The translations under genes and the position numbers were made by a program. Shown here one piece after another: positions 49,997 through 59,280 of a stretch of DNA of 64,000 nt. The stretch covers positions 2,108,001 to 2,172,000 of the forward strand of contig NC_060020.1 of NCBI RefSeq assembly GCF_021134715.1, given 5' to 3'. This stretch comes from Daphnia pulex. Taxonomy: Eukaryota; Arthropoda; Branchiopoda; Diplostraca; Daphniidae. The notes beneath the pieces were generated by a model that made no database searches, was not told where the DNA came from, and saw only the letters and a program-made list of their open reading frames with translations. Position 1 is the stretch's first letter, and each line of letters begins with the position of its first letter.

Positions 49997-51202
49997 TCAC
50001 GACATCATTTCCGTGTTGTGTTCATTTGGGTCGAGGCCCCATGATAAGACATTCGCCTTGGCGATTGCCCACGCCATACGTTCCGTGGTGAAGTGAAAAG
50101 CAGCTTCACCGGAAGCGCTTATGCAAATTGCACCGCCTGCTCCCTTTACCCTTGAATTCATAAATTGAAGGGATTGTTCGACAGCATTTTGAGCGTTCAT
50201 TCCTAATAGCACATGAACAAAATTTACCGTATTTATCTGCTACATTTCAATACATTGTAAATTCTTACCATTTTCCATCAAACAGATTACGTGTTTAGCT
50301 AAACATATCTTTATAATAGACTCCCCATGACCAGTACAGGACACGCCGCCAATTTCATCGATTGCAAAGGTTCCGCTACCTGAAAATCATTATTAAAAAT
50401 GCATTGAGCAACAATTCTAAAAATTAATCGCCAGGATCACGTAGCTATTAGAGGGCTGTCTCCAACTCGACCCACCCTTTTACCAGTGATGCCGCCAGTT
50501 GATGTAGCTGCAGCAATTCGACCATTACAATCCATAACAACAGCCCCAACCGTGTCATGTCCGATCGTCAACGAGTTGATTCTAAAATATGAATTATTAT
50601 CATCTAATTTCCAACAGTTCATAAAATGTCAAATACTCACTGGTTGTTAAACAAAGAATCGACAGCACTTTTATACTTTTGAAATGTTTTCCACTCTTCC
50701 AGACAATCTTCAGTAATTAGAGTTGATGGATCCACACTAGGCACATCACATTCTTTGGCAAACATATTTGCTCCTTCCCCCACAAGCAAGCAGTGATCGG
50801 TTTTTTCCATAACCATTCTAGCCAAACTAATTGGGTTATTGATGTTAGTCACTGCAGCAATTGCTCCTAGAAAAATTAAAATACTTTAACACAGAATGAA
50901 AAAGATGTAAGATGTAAGACGTACATACCAGCTTTAAGGGAAGTGCCATCCATAATAGAAGCATCCATTTCAATCTCCCCGGCAGCATTTAAACATGATC
51001 CTTTCCCAGCATCAAAGACGGGTTCATTTTCAAGAAGAATCACAGCAGCTTCAACAGCATCAAGAGCTGAGCCACCATTTTTCACAATTTCATAAGCCTT
51101 TCTAGCAGCCAATTTGACCCCATTTCTGCTAGCATCACAAATTTTTTCTGGAATCGCCCAGGCCCCTCCATGAATCACTACAACAGGTTCTACTTTACTC
51201 AT
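49997..51202 (-). CDS. ASRGL1: Isoaspartyl peptidase/L-asparaginase (Ntn hydrolase)
   Basis: Five exons (50929-51202, 50641-50866, 50441-50581, 50269-50375, 49997-50202) give 317 residues. Family marks: [12 protein letters not shown] at the N-terminus, [12 protein letters not shown], the [19 protein letters not shown] loop, the autoprocessing site GHDTVGAVV with nucleophile Thr177, the substrate loop [15 protein letters not shown], and TGHGESI near the end. The proenzyme cleaves itself before Thr177, and the mature form hydrolyses L-asparagine and beta-aspartyl peptides. The ATG is preceded by only 38 nt after the stop codon of a mitoregulin-like ORF in the same orientation, with no AG for splicing in between. 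The two may therefore share a transcript. Confidence 0.94.
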
Positions 51203-51240
51203 GACAAAAAAAAAATGTAGATGAGTTTTAAACAGTTGAC

Positions 51241-51414
51241 TTAATCAGATTTGGACAACAATTCAATTTCCTTCTGAGTTGCTAGTAACTTGTTGGCGAG
51301 TCTCTCTCTTCGGTGTTTAAGCCAATCAATCCGCCAACTTTTCAGTTTGTAGCCAACAAATACGCCACATAAAAAGGTTAAAACACAGACTACTTTATTA
51401 GTGCTGTCCCCCAT
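51241..51414 (-). CDS. MTLN: Mitoregulin-like micropeptide, 57 aa
   Basis: ATG at 51414, stop at 51241, single exon, 57 residues. A short polar N-terminus is followed by one membrane helix with a small-residue face (VVCVLTFLCGVFVGY). Then comes a basic amphipathic stretch (KLKSWRIDWLKHRRERLANK) and LLATQKEIELL. This matches vertebrate mitoregulin (MTLN): helix ending G(V/W), RRRYLDWRKRRLQDKL and AATQKKLDL, at nearly the same total length (56). Mitoregulin sits in the inner mitochondrial membrane, binds cardiolipin and affects fatty-acid oxidation and complex I. The homology is my pattern match over about 45 residues and needs an alignment. It lies 38 nt upstream of ASRGL1. Confidence 0.75.
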   Translation of the reverse strand: MGDSTNKVVCVLTFLCGVFVGYKLKSWRIDWLKHRRERLANKLLATQKEIELLSKSD

Positions 51415-52126
51415 CGATCCGGTTATCTCACGAGGTACGAAATACGAGACGAATTTTTATGTAATGTAAACAAGTTTTTTGTGAAGTGAAGATTAGCAGA
51501 CGACAAAAGCGTCTGTCTGCATTCATGACAACCTACAGTATTTTTGAATTTAAGTCAGTGTCAAACTAGAAACTACAATAAAAATTTAATTTAATTTAAA
51601 TAAAACTGCAATTAAAGGCACAAAATTAGTCAAATAAATTAAAATTTTATTGATGATTTCATTTCTCTGACTCTTTTGCCTTTTTTCAGAGAATAAAAAG
51701 GCGCAGCTAAAGTAATGTCTGCGCAGCTGAAATATAATAGAATTTCGCCACTGTTGGTGAGAAAAATTTGCAATTAAAAAATCATTACTTTTTTCTGTTT
51801 GAGCACCCGGAAGTTTTCTTTAAAAAAGCATGAAGACATTTGAAGTACACATAAATTTGACGAAGGTAGTATATATTGCGCGTCAAACGGACATGGCAAC
51901 TCGAATACAATTTCAAAAGTTTAGTTGAAAATTTACCTCATTATTCAATGCTCTATCATATGTATTATATTCTTTAACACTATACATAAGCAGGTAAGAT
52001 GACAGTCATTGCACTAATGCACTATCCTTTGGATTCCCGAGTTCAGCTTATTGTAAAACGACTACAAGATAAATGGTCTACAACATTTTCGTCGGCTTGG
52101 GTTTAGACATCTTAATGGAAACCAGT
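51415..52126. other. Intergenic, upstream of the MTLN-ASRGL1 unit
   Basis: AT-rich sequence containing the presumed promoter of MTLN and the 3' UTR of the amidase gene. No further ORF is recognised. Confidence 0.4.
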
Positions 52127-52673
52127 TTAGTTGATGACATAGAATTGATTTCCATCGTTACTTGAGCCCTTTCCACCAAACTTAAGTGTACGTTGGCTAA
52201 CACTTTTTCCAGACCATTGATCCCAGACTTGGATCCCCTGTGAATTCTGACCAACATAAATCGCAACGTGACCACAAGGACGCGGTCTGTTACAATTACT
52301 CCCGACGTAACGATTTCCATTTGTGAAAGATGCTATTCCCGTACCGTATGGTATATTTCTATTATTTTTCACTTGTACTCCTCTTCTCCACGACGAAGTG
52401 TGACGATGATCTCCCGAACACGTCTATAATTAAGACTTCTTAATTAATAAGTGTGTTGTAAGTAGGCGTCTAGGCGAAGAAAAAATTGACAAATAAATAG
52501 AAGAAAGTGTTCACCTTATAAAAGGATACGCATTCACCTCGGTTTCCACCAAATTGATCGGATACGTCATAACCTTGATAAGACCCTGGATTACGACAAA
52601 TACCTCCGAAGCCTAGCTCGATTAAGGCTAGCAATACAAACGTAAAAGTGAATAACTTCATCGACGAGCCCAT
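52127..52673 (-). CDS. Secreted BPSL0067-type (NlpC/P60-like) amidase domain protein
   Basis: Two exons (52515-52673, 52127-52423) give 151 residues. A signal peptide (MGSSMKLFTFTFVLLALIELGFG; a second start four codons later would serve equally) precedes one domain. It reads GGNRGECVSFYK (Cys48), SSWRRGVQVKNN, GTGIASFTNGNRY, CGHVAIYVGQ (His105), QGIQVWDQWSGKSV, then KFGGKGSSNDGNQFYVIN. This order of Cys, GTAIATF, GH-A-Y, VWDQW and final F.VI is that of the bacterial BPSL0067 family, a cysteine amidase fold. In bacteria such proteins cut peptidoglycan. An intron, TATA box and signal peptide show that it is a settled animal gene, so the simplest reading is old acquisition from bacteria and use as an antibacterial secreted enzyme. 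Activity is inferred. Confidence 0.8.
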
Positions 52674-52787
52674 CGTGATAATTTCAATCACAAAGAGAAC
52701 TGGAATTAATCGAGACAGAAATGGAAGACGGAATAACAGCGCTAAGAACCAAGTCTGACTGACATCCAATTTTATTTTTCGCCATAG

Positions 52788-52795
52788 CTTTTATA
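52788..52795 (-). promoter_or_regulatory. TATA box of the amidase gene
   Basis: tataaaag on the minus strand with tcagtcaga 25-35 bases downstream. This puts the start site near 52760, downstream of the upstream in-frame ATG at 52767-52769, and so supports the ATG at 52673. Confidence 0.7.
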
Positions 52796-53264
52796 TGCAA
52801 GTTCACCAGAAAGTTGCTATGAATTCGATGGTTTCCATTCGCGGACTGTTTAGTCTGCGTTGTTCTGCGTGGTCATCAGTTCATATGGTGTATCTTCATC
52901 TGATAACATTTCAACCACTGACTAATACTGAGATTACGCAATGGAAAATCCGCGAAAGTTGATACCATTTCAAAGAGAGAAACAGATAATTTCGTGACGA
53001 CGTGACGCCTTTATCACACGCTAAATGGGAAACCCGACGCGATGAATTCTTAGAAAATAATTCAATCTCAATAACACGAAAGAAAAACAAAAGGAAATTG
53101 TTCTTTTTCAAATTGAATTACCATCAAGCCTCACATTTATATATATTAAGTGTAGTTTGCTAGTAAAACAGCACTGATTACTGCATTTAATTTCACGATG
53201 ATTTATTCATTTGGATTTTAGTTTTCTTTTTAAATCCACAATTTTGTTTGTAGAGATACAAAAT
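52796..53264. other. Intergenic, no gene seen
   Basis: Upstream region of the amidase gene and 3' flank of NPC2 copy 2. Nothing coding. Confidence 0.4.
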
Positions 53265-54018
53265 TTAAAGAAGAGTGACAGTAACTTCGAAGCAGACGAT
53301 AGGACCGTCGTTATCATTACGGAGGGTCCAGATTGCCTTTGCGTTCACCTACAAACAAGTTTCGAATGATTGAAAGAACTAAAAACTAAAAAAAGAACGA
53401 TATTTCTTTGGCGGCAATAATTACCGAAGGGAAGGCAGGGGATAAGACCAGAACAGTTGCCATGGTAATAGGTTCGGCCACTGCCACTGGGCAATCACCA
53501 ACTTTCACATCTTCGCAAGCAGGAGGGAACTGACCGGGCCTACACATCAATCACATGTCTGTTAATGAAAAAGCTCTTTGAAATCGACATTGCGTCTAAT
53601 TAACAGCTCACCAAGGGAGAGTTGCTCCGCTGATGACGCCTTTAACATCGGTCGTCAGTGTGTTGGATGGATCAACTGAATAAAAGTCAACCGTTAGTCG
53701 GTCAATATATAAAAATATTATCGACTATTTTGAACACACCAGCTGTGAAGTCGTACTCGACGGTCACGTTAGTTCCACGGTAGACGATGCAAGGCAAGGC
53801 ATTGCAACCCGGGACACGCACAGCGGTCAGTGCGGCGGTCGATCCTGAATCGTGCGAAGAAAGCCAAATCAATTAAAAATGGAGAAATTTCCTCTCAACT
53901 ATGATCCTTGGCGTGAAAAACAAAACAATAATGATCTCAAAGAATTACCGCAATCCCTGTAAGGTGTGGCCGAGACGGCGACGAAGAGGAGAGCACAAGC
54001 GATGGCTACTTTCAACAT
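53265..54018 (-). CDS. NPC2: NPC2-type ML-domain lipid-binding protein, copy 2
   Basis: Five exons (53949-54018, 53740-53844, 53612-53675, 53425-53539, 53265-53348) give 145 residues. A signal peptide (MLKVAIACALLFVAVSATP) and a six-cysteine ML domain (DCG, GCNALPC, ACED, GDC, VCFEV) are present. Exons 2-5 have exactly the same lengths as in copy 1 (105, 64, 115, 84), and the proteins agree over most residues, so this is a recent tandem duplicate. Differences cluster in the middle strands (TTDVKGVISGATLPW against DSDVKGVIGGVTLPW; PVAVAEPITMATV against PVTAGESMTMSTI). These may alter the lipid pocket. Confidence 0.93.
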
Positions 54019-54081
54019 TTCGGCCGTTTTTTTTCGAGTTGCTGCAACGAATGAAGTGACTAAAGGGAAAAAACGGACGCC

Positions 54082-54089
54082 TTTTTATA
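54082..54089 (-). promoter_or_regulatory. TATA box of NPC2 copy 2
   Basis: tataaaaa on the minus strand, about 64 bases before the ATG, in the same place as in copy 1. Confidence 0.65.
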
Positions 54090-57000
54090 TGGCGTCTCTT
54101 ACTATTTCGCGATGTAAACCCTATCATCGCCTCCGTCATTGAGATGGCCAGTCTGGCGGCCGTGTTCTATCAGTAAACCCCAACAAAGAACATCGATAAG
54201 AAGGCGGAATGGATGTCATTCGATTCGTGTTTCTATCACAGAGTCCATAGGTTACACACGCCAGACAAAATCCAAGTCAATATCTTGAACAGGTTGCCAG
54301 CAGTTGCCTGCTGATCCCCCAACTATTTGTTTATCGATTCAGGAACCAGAAGGTAAGTAAGTCATGGCTAAAGTTCTAGCATCTCCATTATTGAGTTGTT
54401 TTCGTAACTTTGAGCTGCGCAAGCCTCTGCCACCTTTGCAGATAAGTTAAAAATTGATGTCAGTCTGAGAGAATCTCAATAATGACGTACTCGACAAAAT
54501 CTTATCTCTTCCGCGTCTATAAGCTTTTGATTTTAAAATTAACGCCGTTGGACGCGGAAATGGAAAGAGTCAAATTCAATTTTGTTTGAACTTTTATTTT
54601 CTACGTGTCACCGTCAATCAAAAATAGAACCAGATGCAACGGTTACACAAACTACCGTCCCTTAACTTCTTTTCGGCTTAAAAATTTCCCCGTTTTTTAA
54701 AGGTGTTGTATTGGGAATACTATTGAATTCTGCTTTTGTTAGGATACAAATCGATACAAGTTCCATTAAAAGCCCCTTTTCACATAGTTGCAGCATTTTA
54801 GGCCAGTTCTGACGCTGAACGGAGGTATACATAAACGCCAAATTGTTCTGAATTTCTGGGAATAGCAGCCATTGCCACAATGGCCGCAATACAGAATGAT
54901 GCGGGCTAGATAGTCAAAAGTACACATCTGTCCATATTCAGTCGGTTATGGCGCAGCGGCAAAAAGTGAAACGGATTTTGGAATCTATTCTTTGTTCAAA
55001 AAATAAAAATTCGAGAGATGCCAAAGTTCGCCAGCGAAAGAGCAGCAACAGAGATCGATTAAAAGTTCAACAGCTGATTACATGAACTGCATTATCAGTC
55101 TCATTCTATTACGTCCTGGTAAAGTTTGAATAACTACCGATCGTTCATTTCTAGAAATAAACTTCCCACTTGGTGAATTTAAAAAAAAAATTGCCCCTTT
55201 TCTTTATATTTTAAAATGTCATCTGATTTATCTCCATTGTCGGATCGATGAAAGATTCGCAGTAGATGAAAAAGATGGGCACGCTGCGCGAGAGTTTAAT
55301 CATTCTCAAAAACTTTCTCCGCTTTCATCAAATTGAATGATTTGACCTGACTTGTACCCCGTTGATTGAAAAGGCGAAGAAATGTCTGAAAAGATCCAGC
55401 AGTCTGAAAGTTGAAACCGGTCACATTGAATGGAAATAACGGGGAGAAAAAAAAAAGGCTTTGGCTGTAGACATTTTCTGGCCGTCTCCTTTTGTATGAC
55501 GCGGACAAGAAGGAGTCAATCATGCATGTGGCCCTGTCCGGCATATAGATTCGATTAGTTCTAGACGGGAAAGGCCCGCATACCGACCAAATGCTGAACG
55601 ACTTTTCTTCCTTTTTTTTGCCCAGCTATCCACCGACGTGTTCTACTATACACGGATGGAGCGCCTAATTGAGAATGCATCATTAATTCATTACATCCCT
55701 CAGCAGCAGCAGCAACTGTGTTCATTCTAGAGTCTGACGCATTTCTCTTCTCAACATTTCTCCGAACAGCAAAATTCAATTGTCAATATAATTTTCTTTC
55801 AACAAGTTTGAGAATAAAAATAAACAGGTCAATATCAGATACGAGTGCGTGGGCAAAAAAAGAAGGCCGATAGCCAAGAGTTACGTCAAGAAAAAGAAAA
55901 TGCAGCAATGGATTTATAGATCGTCGCAGTGGTAATGATAACAAAGTTGCACGGGCGTCGTCCCTGTTTATCTTTAAATATGCAGGGGGGGGACTTGGCC
56001 TCTTTCTAAACAACCCGCTGGGTGAGTGCCATATAGAGTCGAAGCTCGGATCCCCGTCAGCCTTATTATTATTGCCACAGCAGCAGACCATATCGATAAA
56101 TCATTACCGTTCAGTGTGTGTTGTTCACGCTGTGTATACGCCAGCCTTCTTTCCTATACTGCCGCCTGATAATGGAGTGTGTGCAAGATAGGGATGTAAG
56201 TAGAGAAAACGCGCATTATATTGCGTTCTATATATCGCGCAATCTATACGCTATACAGCGCGCTGTACATCTAAGGCTATATGGGGCCCCCCCCAAATCG
56301 ATACCAGGCCGAGAGGCCTTGATTGTATAGTCTAGTCAGTACATTGACGACGACACAACTCGGAAACAGCAGCAGCAGCGGCTGCAGCGGTAGAGATATC
56401 CGCCATTACCACACGCAGTAGGCACTAGCACGTCAATACCATTCTACTACTACTACTTCTAGTTTTCTACTCTACTGAGAAAACATGGCTCTTGTGTTCA
56501 GATTATTCTATGGGCCAACATTTCTTTTCAATCGAATCACTATCGATTCCTCCTAGCAGCAACAAAAACACTACAGTATATTCCTAGAAGGAAATCAATC
56601 TCCCTCAAGACACTCGATCCATATGAAAAACCCGAAAAAACCTTATTAAGCTCAGAATACATAAGAAAAAATAAGAAACCAAAGTTTTTCGCAGCATTCA
56701 AAAGTTCTCACGGTCCCCAGATTAAATTTTCTCGACCACTCGCAATCTTTTTATTTTTACTTTTAAAAATAGTCGGAGCAGTTTAGAACCCTCCCTGAAG
56801 GCATGGAAGGCCCCAAGTTTTCGAATCAACTATTAAAACAGTCAGACTTCTAAAATAACTCTTTTTTTGATTCACGAGCTTTTATTTTATTTATGCTATA
56901 TCTCTCCATCTCTTTCCCGCACCTCATTTGGATTCCAGCTCTTTTATGTACATCCATTATCCTGGTGAAATGCACGTGCGGTGTGTGGTACGTATATAAA

Positions 57001-59280
57001 CTCTATATGGAGGCGCATAGGTTATATTCACCAGCAGTCAGGGAGAATTGCAATAAGACACACATACTAGTGGATGGACTCGGCTGGCGCGCTAAGGCCG
57101 AGTGTCTCGGGAAGCTCGGGAATGGATAAGTGGATGGGAGGAGGCAAAGCGGGGGTAAAAAGGGAGGTTGAGAAATCAATGCCGTGACGTCAACGGTGAC
57201 GTCGGTCGTGCAAACAGTAGAGACACAAGTTACCCATAGGAGGAGGCTCTAAGTGCAGGAGGAGCGGCCAGCAAACCTCTCGAGGCGGGGTGTCACTCTG
57301 TGTGTGCCCACAGTATAGTTGCTTTGGAAAAACTTTTATCCCCCAGTTCTTTAGAGCCTAGTCTGCTCTAGACGTTTGTCGATTTTCAAAAACCGTGTTC
57401 ACTTCTCCGTGTGTGTGTGTGTCGATTATCCGCGTGGATATCAGACGGGGTTTTTCACGGTAACCAGGGCTATTAAACATTTACGAGGGCAGCAGCAGCA
57501 GATCCTCCATAAATTAGAGCCACCCGCATTCGAGACGGTCTTTTTTTTGTTCACTGTACACACTACGCTGCACAGTCTAGATTGACATGATAGATTTGTA
57601 TTCATGTTTAGTCAGTAGTAGCAGAGACGAGTTGTTGTGCTGCAATGAACCTGCTGCTGCGCCACTATAATTTCGTGGCAGCCCCATATGACAGCCGTGC
57701 TCGTCATGGCGACTGGTCTACTCCCTGACGACTTTATACTCGGTACAGCAGCACCTTTTCCCGTAGATGGATCATTCAGATAATCAGCTGAATAGTATAT
57801 CCGAATATATGACACTCGACGTCAGAAAAAGGAGCTGCTACCACGGCAGCAGCAATGGCTTTGTTGTTGTGTAGGGTTCACAAAATAAAATAAAAGGAAG
57901 TACGCCGTTAGTCGACTCATTATATACGTTGGGAGAGGAAAGTTTCTTCGCCATTTGCGCTGACGCAAGCAGAAATTAAGGACAAGCATCAGAGATCATC
58001 GCAAATGTATAAGTAATCGCTGGTCGACGTTTGTGATTAGCAGCTCTATATCGATGATGATGCCGGTTCTCTGAATCTCCCATCGTTTTCCGATCGACCG
58101 GCATCGATCGATCGTCAAACTCGTCGCCTATAGCAGACAGGCACCACATCATTAGGCCTTACCAAAAAACAACAACAAACAACCAAAGTATAGACAACAA
58201 CCAACGAGCAAGAGACAATCAGAGTGTGTAATCCGCTGTAGTGCGGGGATAAAGCTTCGTGTAGAAACGCAGTATTTTCAAAATAAGTCTGTACTAATTA
58301 AGAGAGAATTAAGGGCCCACAAAATTAATTGGATCATCTAAATAGTCAGCATGTAATAGTTTACAAAGAATTTAAATGTTTTTGGGGTTCTCCAATTTCT
58401 TGGAACTCTCAAATGGTTGGTTTGTCCGTGATTTAAAAGTATTCAGGTCAACTGTGTTATCTACAGTGTTGTGGATGCAGTTGGCACAAATGCAATAATT
58501 GATCCTCGTCGCATCACAGAGGTTTTAGCCAACTCGGTTGGCCAGCCCAGCAGCCTCAATCAAAGGATCTAGTCTCGCGGGGCGGGACGGCCAGGGCTGC
58601 CGGCGTGATGCTTCGCAGTCTATTGTATTTTTTTAAAAAGAAAATGGGGGAAAAAAAAAACAAGGGACTCGGAAAAGCATGAACCACTGGGAGCAGGCGC
58701 AAAAGACACCCATCGTTCAAGAGGAGGATCCCAGTAGGAGCGACATTAGGAAACAAGTCCCTCCCCATTGGATGCCGCCCCCTTTTTCGGCTAACACGTC
58801 ATCCAGTGTGTAGTGGTGTAACCCGGAGTGAATCCAAGTCAAAGACTTCATTCCCTTTTTCTCCGTTGGACCGGCAGCTCGTGCGTTTCAAAGGCGGCCG
58901 TCCTATTCGGCTGTGTCAAGAGACCACAGTCAGCAGACCGGACCCCCCCACCTCAAAAGTCCAAGATACCAGCAAGAAAAGGGGTGGTATATCTTGAGGT
59001 CCGTTCTGTTCTTTTAAAAAAACAAACAATATCCCAGTGCGATCCAAAAGTGACGATCGATTCCGTTCTGTTTGGGGTTTATTGGCTATTTTCGATTGGG
59101 GCGACAGATTCGGATGGTGAAAAAGAGAAACACGCGTTTTGAAAAATTCCGCCAATTCGTTCCAGAAGTCGAAGAGGACGTCGGTTGATTCGCTCAGAGG
59201 CCAGCAACTTGTCAGAAAGTCGAGACAACAAAACGGGTGGTAACATTCCAACCGTCCGCGAGGTTTCCAATCCGCGGGCC
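54090..59280. other. 5 kb gene-free region upstream of amontillado
   Basis: No exon with protein-like content is recognised on either strand; the open frames are short and unrelated to known families. Less AT-rich than the rest of the window, with many agcagcagc/ctgctgctg runs, a cg-containing stretch (57050-57300) with CRE-like sites, and gtgtgtgtgtgt at 57408. The content suggests a regulated promoter with a long 5' UTR or upstream intron for amontillado. A tatataaa at about 56993 is a candidate TATA box. It is too far from the ATG to be used without a spliced leader. Confidence 0.4.
57185..57204. promoter_or_regulatory. Paired CRE-like sites
   Basis: A perfect palindromic CRE, TGACGTCA (57185-57192), and TGACGTCG (57197-57204) start 12 bases apart. 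bZIP factors such as CREB or CrebA bind this motif, and CrebA-type factors drive secretory-pathway genes. Assignment to the downstream convertase gene is inference. Confidence 0.55.

Noticed and set aside
52673-52769. Upstream in-frame ATG at 52769 as the start of the amidase protein
   Set aside because: The TATA box and initiator put the start site at about 52760, so this ATG would not be in the mRNA; it would also bury the signal peptide.
54662-54889. 75-codon minus-strand frame with protein-like composition
   Set aside because: No recognisable family, no splice partners and no promoter; probably chance.
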